Source: Paenibacillus sp. J2TS4
GTDB taxonomy: Bacteria; Bacillota; Bacilli; Paenibacillales; NBRC-103111
Direction: 5' to 3'
Assembly: GCF_018403245.1 (NCBI RefSeq)
Contig: NZ_BOSH01000001.1
Coordinates: forward strand, 1 to 64,000
DNA: 64,000 bases
This document shows, one piece after another, positions 17,901-25,653 of this stretch (position 1 is the stretch's first letter; each line of letters begins with the position of its first letter). A program made the translations under genes and the position numbers. Below the pieces are notes generated by a model. It was not told where the DNA came from and ran no database searches. It saw only the letters and a list, made by a program, of their open reading frames with translations.

Positions 17901-19663
17901 CGCAATGGCCGAAGGACAGCGAGCTGACCGTTTCGGACATCACACAGACGAGCGTGAAACTGTCGTGGCCGAGCGCAGTGGATAACGTCAGCGTAATGGG
18001 CTATCGGATCTCTGTTGACGGCGATGAATATACAACCGTCAGTGCTGGTAAATTGGAAGCGACCGTCCTTGATCTGGAAGCAGACAAGGAATATGCGTTC
18101 GAAGTCACAGCGTATGACGAAGCAGGGAACGAGAGTGCTCCGTTAACTAGAACGGCAAAGACATTGCTGGAGCCATCCGAACCCGATACGGAAGCGCCGC
18201 AATGGCCGAAGGACGGCGAGTTGACCGTTTCGGACATCACACAGACCAGCGTGAAACTGTCATGGCCGAGTGCAACGGATAACGTCAGAGTAATGGGCTA
18301 TCGGGTCTATGTTGACGGCGATGAATATACAACCGTTAGTGCTGGCAAATTGGAAATGACCGTCCTCGGTCTGGAAGCAGACAAGGAATATGCGTTCGAA
18401 GTTACAGCGTATGACGAAGCAGGGAACGAGAGTGCTCCGTTAACTAGAACGGCAAAGACATTGCCGGAGCCATCCAAACCCGATACGGAAGCGCCGCAAT
18501 GGCGAGATGGTGATGAACTGATTGTTTCGGACATCACCCAGACGAGCGTGAAACTGTCATGGCCGAGCGCAACGGATAACGTCGGCGTGAAGGGCTATCG
18601 GGTCTATGTTGACAACTGGATACCTCATACCGTTTCAGCAAGCGTATACGAATACACGGTTACGAGTCTCCATCCAGGTACGACGTATACGTTTAGTGTC
18701 AAAGCATTTGACGAAGCGGGTAACGAAAGCGCACCGCTCAACAAGCAAGCGACTACGACTCGATCTACAGGTGGAGGCGGTGGTTCAGGTGGCGGTCGTG
18801 GCGAACGTTCCTTGTCTAACAATGCGAATCTTGCGGATCTGCAAGTATGGGCGGAAGGCAAACAATTGAATCTAAGCCCTTCATTTGCTTCAGGAACAAC
18901 AGAATATACGGCACGTACTGAAGCCGAGCAAGTAGAGCTTGTCGTAAAAGAGGCGGATTCCGCAGCCAAAGTAATTCTACACGATAAAGTCATGACTTTC
19001 AGAATCAAAGTCGATCTGAAAGAGGACGACAATAAGTTTGAAATAACGGTACAAGCGGAGAATGGCACGAAGAAAAAATATACGTTGACCATTTATCGAG
19101 ATGTGCCAAAGCCAACCGAACCGGTTATTGAATTTACCGATATCGCCGGACACTGGGCGGAAAGCTACAGCAAGCGCGCCACAGCGAATGGGGTCGTCAG
19201 CGGTTATCCAGACGGCACATTTAAACCGAACAATCCGGTCACTCGCGCCGAGTTTACTGTGATGCTGGCAGGCACTTTAAAACTGGAAGGTGACGGCTCC
19301 GTGCTAACATTCACGGATCACGATCAGATCGGTGCGTGGGCGAAGCAAGCCGTTGCGCGGGCAGTACAGGCAGGCATCGTTGATGGGTACAGTGATGGCA
19401 GCTTCCGACCAAACACGCATATCACCCGGGCGGAGATGGCTACAATGATCGCTCGGGTGCTAAAACTGGAGCTTAACGCAAATGCGACAACTGGTTTTGC
19501 CGATGATGAAGCGATTCCGCAGTGGGCGAAAGGTGCGGTCGAAGCAATTCGCAAACTTGGCATCGCCGATGGCCGCGGTGGAAACCTCTTTGCAGCAAAC
19601 GAAACGGCTACCCGCGCAGAAGCGACGGTAATGCTGCTAAGATTGTTGGAAGTCAGTCAATAA
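14942..19663 (+). CDS. SLH-anchored surface protein A (beta-helix, FN3)
   Basis: A 1573-residue exported protein. The GTG start at 14942 has AAAGGAG 7 bases upstream and places the promoter -10 outside the gene. Order of parts: signal peptide 1-36; DUF5011-like Ig domain about 80-150; Pro-rich linker near 235; cadherin-like domain 250-340; parallel beta-helix 348-775 with seven LTNVTISGNT-type coils; Ig-like domain 782-880; four FN3 domains 883-1275; Gly-rich linker; cadherin-like beta-sandwich 1292-1388; three SLH domains 1396-1573 with TRAE signatures. SLH triplets bind pyruvylated secondary cell-wall polymer, so the head is displayed outside. Beta-helix heads often bind or process polysaccharide, but no catalytic site is visible; adhesin is the cautious reading. 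Confidence 0.9.
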   Translation: MRLFSKKLKQVFISLSILSLILSGVWPGIGAGEVDAESKEGQFKTSAHYSRVVKSSASNVRFAAQDVQSMALTITLKGDAKVRVISGERYVDEGASAIDGDGNDISDRITSNANEVDSLIPGVYTITYRILDDQGNDEVMPVERIVTVAPPAVTARGGIDTITITEAMALAVIKLYDPSLSDQVPLKTGQADENGRYQFRSFLYPGTYMVTQTVNGVESDRAQAKVLSPGEVDPDPGPPPVDPGPPPVDDRPKAREDTYITFKNTILKGTLTGFDPKGGALTFVITEYGQKGIGKITNPSTGDFVYVPYPDETGTDFFTFKVNNGRQDSGEAKITIEIQNTGGCPDTKIIYVKQGGAGTGCSWDDALSNLQDAIDKSEPGDQIWIAKGTYTPTGNQIGADPRTVHFKLKNGVAIYGGFAGNEDPERFDLAQRDFTVNETILSGKIGPGDDDRDHVYHVFYHDGGLDQTAVLDGVTITGGWASSSDPLFRYGGGMLNVFSSPTLMNVTISGNTSSIGGGIANMSDSSPTLTNVTISGNTAGYGGGIANVSSSSPTFTNVTITGNTAEGGGGGIANLSGSSPTLTNVTISGNMADSDGGGIANLNSSPTLTNVTISGNTAEGDGGGIANLSGSSPTLTNVTISGNTAEDEGAGIANLNGSNTTILNSIVWGNGISDGQENNMYNSNSAPIIDFSLIGPPELIAPNGIDPDSVTVEALFIAPKLFDEAPTTEGDYRLNQGSPAINAGNNGLVPDGIETDLDGNPRRVGERVDLGAYEYQGEEAPVPKTIEVSGAGTIAIPGSSEPPKTETYNALVLDENDDAMPEEKVEWSVTATEGVSIDRKTGVLTVTEQAPTGSITVTATLVGNPAIFGEMNVTLQAGSVEPPDTEAPQWQDGDELTVSEITQTSVKLSWPSATDNVGVMGYRVYVDGDEYTTVSAGKLETTVLDLEADKEYAFEVTAYDEAGNESAPLTKTAKTLPESPEPDTEAPQWPKDSELTVSDITQTSVKLSWPSAVDNVSVMGYRISVDGDEYTTVSAGKLEATVLDLEADKEYAFEVTAYDEAGNESAPLTRTAKTLLEPSEPDTEAPQWPKDGELTVSDITQTSVKLSWPSATDNVRVMGYRVYVDGDEYTTVSAGKLEMTVLGLEADKEYAFEVTAYDEAGNESAPLTRTAKTLPEPSKPDTEAPQWRDGDELIVSDITQTSVKLSWPSATDNVGVKGYRVYVDNWIPHTVSASVYEYTVTSLHPGTTYTFSVKAFDEAGNESAPLNKQATTTRSTGGGGGSGGGRGERSLSNNANLADLQVWAEGKQLNLSPSFASGTTEYTARTEAEQVELVVKEADSAAKVILHDKVMTFRIKVDLKEDDNKFEITVQAENGTKKKYTLTIYRDVPKPTEPVIEFTDIAGHWAESYSKRATANGVVSGYPDGTFKPNNPVTRAEFTVMLAGTLKLEGDGSVLTFTDHDQIGAWAKQAVARAVQAGIVDGYSDGSFRPNTHITRAEMATMIARVLKLELNANATTGFADDEAIPQWAKGAVEAIRKLGIADGRGGNLFAANETATRAEATVMLLRLLEVSQ

Positions 19664-19672
19664 GTACAATAC

Positions 19673-19708
19673 AACGCGAAGATATCCCAAGGGGTTCTTC
19701 GCGTTTTT
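19673..19708 (+). terminator. terminator after surface protein A
   Basis: AACGCGAAGA pairs with TCTTCGCGTT and is followed by TTT. The remaining 150 bases up to the next motif hold no supported gene. Confidence 0.85.
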
Positions 19709-19858
19709 GTACATGAAAACCCTTGACTGGGTTGCAGAAATGTTTATAGCTTGAGCAGCTATCCTTTCAACTAAGTGATATGGTAGGAACAGTTTGCTAA
19801 CTGCTCAATCTTAGCAGGGAGGATAAAGGATGGACCAAGCACTTTTTTACTCATATTT

Positions 19859-19936
19859 TCTCCACCCCCTCCTTCAACCTTTTAGAATACGTCGAGAGGC
19901 TGGGTTGATCAAAAAAGAGCGGAAAGTATGTACAAT
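19859..19936 (+). promoter_or_regulatory. cassette promoter motif, copy B
   Basis: TCTCCACC at 19859, TCAACC at 19874-19879, GGTTGA at 19903-19908 and TACAAT at 19931-19936, with the same spacings as copy A (22 bases from GGTTGA to the -10). Here no regulator gene lies upstream, so gene B would depend on a regulator encoded elsewhere, probably one of the paralogues in this locus. Confidence 0.7.
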
Positions 19937-19993
19937 GTTATAGTAAAAACCATATGGGATTATGTGGAGAAAAGGTGGAAAGGAATGTGATCG

Positions 19994-22900
19994 ATGCTAC
20001 ATTTAGCAGGATTGAAGCGATGGAAGAAGGGACTGGTGCTGCTATTGGCGGCGGTTCTTATCAGCAGCGGTCTCCCGGTTGTGCAAGCGGAAGAGTCTCA
20101 AGATGGTGATTATTTATTCGATACTAAATCGGATCCCGATGGGAACGAATATGCAGTGATTACGAAGTATACCGGAAACGAGACGGAGTTGACCATCCCC
20201 GATACATTGGATGGCAAACCGGTAAAAGAAATCGGGCGACAAGCTTTTTATGAAAAAGGTCTCGAAAGTGTGAACATCCCAGACAGTGTGACCAGCCTCG
20301 GGGAGGGGGCATTTCGAAACAATCAACTCGAAAGTGTGAACATCCCAGACAGTGTGACCAGCCTCGGGGAGGGGGCATTTCGAAACAATCAACTCGAGAG
20401 TGTGACGATCCCTGATAGCGTAACAAGCCTTGGAAAGTGGGCATTTCACAACAACCAACTCACGAGTGTAATGATCCCGGACAGCGTGACGAACATCGGG
20501 GATTACGCATTTGCAGCTAATCAACTCGAGAGTGTGACGATCCCTGATAGCGTAACAAGCCTTGGAAAGTGGGCATTTCACAAGAACCAACTCGAAAGTG
20601 TGACCATTCCGGACAGTGTGAAGAATATTGGAGACGGGGCATTTGCGAACAATCCCCTTAATGTGATCATGGGGGAACTTGCCTCCGCAGCACAAACCTA
20701 TGCCGAAAAAAATGGTATTTTATTTCTAAACTTTGATCCATGGAGCAGCGGCGGACAGGTGCAAAAGGAAGCAGCGACGACCGTTACGGCGCTCTGGGAC
20801 AATACGTTTAGCTTACAATATCAGTGGACAACAACTGAAGTAATACCGGCTCTGCCCAACGAACCGGATAGTAACGGTTGGACGACGTTTCAAAGCGGAG
20901 ACACGCTCAGACACTCCGTGGATGATACACATAAGATAGACAGCGCTTGGTATGTACACATTTATGCCCAAGATGAAGAAGGCGGGACATTATTTGCAGT
21001 CCATTCAGGAGCTTTTTTACTTGAAGAAGAGGCTCAAGATAGCGATTATTTATACGAAGTGAAATCGGATACCGATGGTAACGAATATGCGGTGATTACG
21101 GGCTATACAGGAAGCGAGACGGAGCTGATCATCCCTGATACATTGGATGGCAATCCGGTAAAAGGAATAGGGGTAGGAGCTTTTAAAGATAAAGGCCTCA
21201 TCCGTGTAACGATTCCGGACGGCGTAACGAGTATCGATAACGGGGCATTTCATCTCAACAAACTCAACAGCGTAGATATCCCGGACGGTGTAACGAGCAT
21301 CGGGGGGTATGCATTTGCAGCTAATCAACTGAAGAGTGTGAAGATCCCGGACAGTGTGACGAGTATGGGGAATTATGCATTTGCATACAACAAACTCACC
21401 GATGTAACGGTTCCAAACGGTGTGAGGACGATCGAGAGCCAGGCATTTCTGGATAACCAATTGGAGAGTGTAATAATTCAGGATGGAGTGACGAGAATCG
21501 GGAAGGAGGCATTTCGAAACAATAAAATCACCCATGTGACGATCCCGGATAGTGTGACGAACATCGGGGAGGGAGCATTTCATACGAATCAACTCCAATC
21601 TGTGACGATCGGGCAAGGCGTGACGGTCATCGGGAGCTCGGCCTTTTATGGGAACCAACTCACGGAAGTGACGATACCGGGCAGTGTGACGAGTATCGAG
21701 CAGCACGCATTTAGATCTAATCAACTCGCCCGTGTAATGATCCCGGACAGCGTAACGAACATCGGGAACTATGCATTTGATGAGAATGAATTCGAGAGCG
21801 TAATGATTCCAGGCAATGTGACGAACATCGGAGACGGGGCATTTAGATCCAATACGATTAAAGTGATCATCGGGGAACTTGGCTCCGCAGCACAAACATA
21901 TGCCGAAAATAATGACATTTTATTTCTAAACTTTGATCCATGGAGCAGCGGCGGACAGGCGCAAAAGGAAGCATCGACGACCGTCAAGGCGCTCTGGAGC
22001 AAAGCGTTTAGCTTATTCTATCAGTGGACGACGACTGAAGAGGCTCTGGCGTTGCCATACGAACCGGATGGCAACGGATGGACAGTGTTTCAAAGCGGAG
22101 ATACCCTTAGACACTCCGTGGATGATACACAAACGATAGACAACACCTGGTATGTGCACATTTATGCCGAAGATGAAGGTGGCAGGAAAATATTTGCAGT
22201 CCATTCGGGAGCGTTTCTACTTGAGGGAGAGCTTCAAGATGGTGATTATTTATACGAAATGAAATCGGATATCGATGGTAACGAATATGCGGTGATTACG
22301 GGCTATATCGGAAACGAGACGGATCTGACCATCCCCGACACATTGGAAGGCAAGCCGGTAAAAGAGATCGGAGACTCGGCATTTGCACTCAAAAAACTCA
22401 CTCGTGTGACGATCCCGGATAGTGTGACGGAAATTGGGGACAGAGCATTTTATGCGAATTGGCTCAAATCTGTGGTGATCGGGAATAGCGTGACAGTCAT
22501 CGGGAGCGGGGCATTCGATTCCAACCAACTCGAGCGTGTGATCATCCCGGACAGTGTGACGCACCTTGGGAACGGGGCATTTCGATATAACGGGCTTAAA
22601 AGTGTACAGATCGGAAACAGTGTCGAGAGTATCGGGGCTCAGACGTTTGCATCCAACCAACTTACGAGCGTAACGTTCCCCGACAGCTTGTTAATCATTG
22701 ATTTCCAAGCTTTTTATAAAAACCAGCTCCAAAAGGTGTCCATTCCGGACAATGTGAAGAGTATTGAGAACTCGGCATTTGAAGAAAACCAACTCACAAG
22801 TGTACAGATCGGGCATAGTGTCGAAAGTATTGGGGCGTCGGCGTTTGCGTCCAACCGGCTTACCAGTATAAAAATTCCTAATAAGGTCACATTGCTCGGC

Positions 22901-25489
22901 CCAAGTCTATTTAGGAACAATCCTCTTAAAGTGATCATCGGGGAACTTGCCTCCGCAGCACAAACCTATGCCGAAAGTAATGGCATTTTATTTCTAAACT
23001 TTGATCCATGGAGCAGCGGCGGACAGGTGCAAAAGGAAGCACAGACAACCGTTACGGCAATCTGGAACAAAGAGTTTAGCTTACAATATCAGTGGACGCT
23101 GTCTGAAGAGGAGCCAGTTTTGCCAACCGAACCGGAAGGCAATGAATGGAACGTGTTTGAAAGCGGGGATCCCCTTAGACACTCCCTGGATGACGCACAG
23201 ACGATAGACAATACCTGGTATGTGCATATTTATGCCCAAGACGAAGATGGCAGCAAGTTATTTGCAGTCCATTCCGGAGCTTTCCTACTTGAAGTGCCGG
23301 AACAAGTTGCCAAGCCAGTGGCTCATCCGGCTGGCGGCGAGGTGCCCCCGGGCACGAAGGTCAGTCTGAGCACGGAGACCGAAGATGCGACGATCTACTA
23401 TACGCTGGATGGCAGCACGCCGTCGAGCAGCAGTATGGAATATACTGCACCAATCGAAGTGACCGCAGAGATGACGATCAAGGCGATTGCTGTGAAGGCT
23501 GGCATGCTCGACAGTGAAGTGATGACCGAGTCGTACACGATCTTGCAGCCCGAGCAGGTCGCCAAGCCGGTTGCAGAACCATCAGGCAGTACGGTTCTAT
23601 CTGGAACAAAGGTAACATTGAGCACGACGACCGAAGGAGCAACGATTTTCTACACAACAGACGGGAGCGCACCAACCCGCAGCAGTATGGAATATACCGC
23701 ACCAATCGAAGTCGCTTCGGAGATGATGATCAAGGCAATTGCTGTGAAGGCTGGCATGCTCGACAGTGAAGTGATGACCGAGTCGTACACGATCTTGCAC
23801 CCTGAGCAGGTCGCCAAGCCGGTTGCAGAACCATCAGGCAGTGCGGTTCTATCTGGAACAAAGGTAACATTGAGCACGGTGACCGAAGGAGCAACGATTT
23901 ACTACACAACAGACGGGAGCGCACCAATCCGCAACAGTATGAAATATACCGCACCAATCGAAGTCGCTTCGGAGATGACGATCAAGGCGATTGCAGTGAA
24001 GGCTGGCATGCTCGACAGCGAAGTGATGGTGGAACATTATACGATCCTACAGCAGCCTAATCAAGTAGCGAAACCTGTTGCAGATCCAACAGGCGGTGCG
24101 GTTCTATCTGGAACAAAGGTAACATTGAGCACGGTGACCGAAGGAGCAACGATTTACTACACGACAGACGGGAGCGCACCAACCCGCAGCAGTATGGAAT
24201 ATACCGCACCCATCGAAGTGACCGCGGAGATGACGATCAAGGCGATTGCAGTGAAGGCTGGCATGCTCGACAGTGAAGTGATGGAGGAGCAGTATACGAT
24301 TGCAACGATACCTGCACCGGCGAATTTAACAGCTTCTGCGGCTGATCGTTCCGTTACATTAAAGTGGAATGCTGTCACGGGAACAGGCAGCGTGACTTAC
24401 GCAGTTTACCAAGCGGAAGGCACATCAGCTCCTGCCGATCCGGCGAACTGGAAGCTTATTCAATCGAATGTTACAGCGAACTCCTACATCGTCACGGGAT
24501 TGACGAACGGAAAAACTTATGCATTCGCAGTGAAGGCGATCTCTGTGGAAGGAGCCAGTGATTTCTCCAATGTAGCGATAGCGACCCCAAGAGCACCAAG
24601 AGGTAACAGCGGTTCCGGTGGTGGCGGAGGCGGTCGTGTGTTATCCAACAATGCAGATCTTGCGGATCTGCAAGTATGGGCGGAAGGCAAACAATTGAAT
24701 CTAAGCCCAACATTTGCTTCGGGAACGACAGAATATACGGCACGCACAGAAGCCGAGCAAGTAGAGCTTGTCGTAAATGAGGCGCATTCCGTAGCCAAAG
24801 TAATTCTACACAATAAAGTCATGACCGACAGGGTGAAAGTAGATCTGGAGGAAGACAAAAATACGTTTGTATTCACGGTACAAGCGGAAAACGGTACGAA
24901 GAAGAAATATACGCTGACCATTTATCGAGATGTGCCAAAGCCAACCGAACCGGTTATTGAATTAATCGACATCGCCGGACACTGGGCGGAAAACTACATC
25001 AAGCGCGCCACAGTGAAAGGGATCGTCAGCGGTTATCCAGACGGTACATTTAAACCGAACAATCCGGTCACTCGCACCGAATTTACCGCGATGCTGGCAG
25101 GTGCGATGAAACTGGAAGGTGACGGCTCCGCGCTAACTTTCACGGATCATGACCGGATCGGCGGATGGGCAAAGCAAGCCGTTGCGCGGGCAGTACAGGC
25201 AGGCATCGTTGACGGGTACAGCGATGGTAGCTTCCGTCCAAACGAGAAAATCACCCGGGCGGAGATGGCGGCGATGATCGCTCGGACGCTAAAACTGCAG
25301 CTAAACGCAAATGCGACAACTGGTTTTGCCGATGATGAAGCGATTCCGCAGTGGGCGAAAGGCGCGGTCGAAGTAATTCGTAAACTAGGCATCGTCGATG
25401 GCCGCGGCGGAAACCGCTTTGCAGCAAACGAAACGGCAACCCGCGCAGAAGCGACGGTGATGCTGCTGCGGATGTTGGACCACAAATAA
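19994..25489 (+). CDS. SLH-anchored surface protein B (BspA-type LRR)
   Basis: A 1831-residue protein. Signal peptide 1-33 (cleavage near VQA). Three tandem modules (about 36-346, 350-745, 750-1099), each a block of 23-residue BspA/LRR_5 repeats (SVTIPDSVTSLG pattern) closed by a shared spacer (NFDPWSSGGQ; WYVHIYA). Then four CHB_HEX_C domains 1105-1437 (TIYYTTDGSAPT), one FN3 1440-1534, Gly-rich linker, cadherin-like domain 1550-1646 and three SLH domains 1654-1831. LRR_5 proteins of this type bind host or community surfaces in other bacteria. The C-terminal third is nearly the same as that of protein A. It carries cassette motif B but has no adjacent regulator. Confidence 0.9.
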   Translation: MLHLAGLKRWKKGLVLLLAAVLISSGLPVVQAEESQDGDYLFDTKSDPDGNEYAVITKYTGNETELTIPDTLDGKPVKEIGRQAFYEKGLESVNIPDSVTSLGEGAFRNNQLESVNIPDSVTSLGEGAFRNNQLESVTIPDSVTSLGKWAFHNNQLTSVMIPDSVTNIGDYAFAANQLESVTIPDSVTSLGKWAFHKNQLESVTIPDSVKNIGDGAFANNPLNVIMGELASAAQTYAEKNGILFLNFDPWSSGGQVQKEAATTVTALWDNTFSLQYQWTTTEVIPALPNEPDSNGWTTFQSGDTLRHSVDDTHKIDSAWYVHIYAQDEEGGTLFAVHSGAFLLEEEAQDSDYLYEVKSDTDGNEYAVITGYTGSETELIIPDTLDGNPVKGIGVGAFKDKGLIRVTIPDGVTSIDNGAFHLNKLNSVDIPDGVTSIGGYAFAANQLKSVKIPDSVTSMGNYAFAYNKLTDVTVPNGVRTIESQAFLDNQLESVIIQDGVTRIGKEAFRNNKITHVTIPDSVTNIGEGAFHTNQLQSVTIGQGVTVIGSSAFYGNQLTEVTIPGSVTSIEQHAFRSNQLARVMIPDSVTNIGNYAFDENEFESVMIPGNVTNIGDGAFRSNTIKVIIGELGSAAQTYAENNDILFLNFDPWSSGGQAQKEASTTVKALWSKAFSLFYQWTTTEEALALPYEPDGNGWTVFQSGDTLRHSVDDTQTIDNTWYVHIYAEDEGGRKIFAVHSGAFLLEGELQDGDYLYEMKSDIDGNEYAVITGYIGNETDLTIPDTLEGKPVKEIGDSAFALKKLTRVTIPDSVTEIGDRAFYANWLKSVVIGNSVTVIGSGAFDSNQLERVIIPDSVTHLGNGAFRYNGLKSVQIGNSVESIGAQTFASNQLTSVTFPDSLLIIDFQAFYKNQLQKVSIPDNVKSIENSAFEENQLTSVQIGHSVESIGASAFASNRLTSIKIPNKVTLLGPSLFRNNPLKVIIGELASAAQTYAESNGILFLNFDPWSSGGQVQKEAQTTVTAIWNKEFSLQYQWTLSEEEPVLPTEPEGNEWNVFESGDPLRHSLDDAQTIDNTWYVHIYAQDEDGSKLFAVHSGAFLLEVPEQVAKPVAHPAGGEVPPGTKVSLSTETEDATIYYTLDGSTPSSSSMEYTAPIEVTAEMTIKAIAVKAGMLDSEVMTESYTILQPEQVAKPVAEPSGSTVLSGTKVTLSTTTEGATIFYTTDGSAPTRSSMEYTAPIEVASEMMIKAIAVKAGMLDSEVMTESYTILHPEQVAKPVAEPSGSAVLSGTKVTLSTVTEGATIYYTTDGSAPIRNSMKYTAPIEVASEMTIKAIAVKAGMLDSEVMVEHYTILQQPNQVAKPVADPTGGAVLSGTKVTLSTVTEGATIYYTTDGSAPTRSSMEYTAPIEVTAEMTIKAIAVKAGMLDSEVMEEQYTIATIPAPANLTASAADRSVTLKWNAVTGTGSVTYAVYQAEGTSAPADPANWKLIQSNVTANSYIVTGLTNGKTYAFAVKAISVEGASDFSNVAIATPRAPRGNSGSGGGGGGRVLSNNADLADLQVWAEGKQLNLSPTFASGTTEYTARTEAEQVELVVNEAHSVAKVILHNKVMTDRVKVDLEEDKNTFVFTVQAENGTKKKYTLTIYRDVPKPTEPVIELIDIAGHWAENYIKRATVKGIVSGYPDGTFKPNNPVTRTEFTAMLAGAMKLEGDGSALTFTDHDRIGGWAKQAVARAVQAGIVDGYSDGSFRPNEKITRAEMAAMIARTLKLQLNANATTGFADDEAIPQWAKGAVEVIRKLGIVDGRGGNRFAANETATRAEATVMLLRMLDHK

Positions 25490-25586
25490 TGAACATACGG
25501 ATAACCGTATAAATAGTCCATACCGATTGTTGCAAGTTTCTGCAGACGATGCCATCGCGAAGATCATTCGAATAGGTGTTTAAGAA

Positions 25587-25628
25587 GGGGCATTTCCATC
25601 ACCAGTAAAGGAAATGCCCTTATTTTTT
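25587..25628 (+). terminator. terminator between surface protein B and regulator 2
   Basis: GGGCATTTCC pairs with GGAAATGCCC, followed by TTATTTTTTC. A close copy stands at 33886-33925 after surface protein C. Confidence 0.85.
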
Positions 25629-25653
25629 CATAAGGAAGGAAATGAGGCAAGCA

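Noticed and set aside
19831..19945. Short frame starting ATGGACCAAGCAC with a good ribosome binding site
   Set aside because: It reads through the conserved promoter motif of gene B, which explains the conservation better; the codons look arbitrary.
20100..24300. Regular short repeats that could suggest a CRISPR or satellite array
   Set aside because: The periodicity is that of LRR (69 bases) and CHB_HEX_C (about 250 bases) coding units in one open frame; there are no unique spacers between identical repeats.
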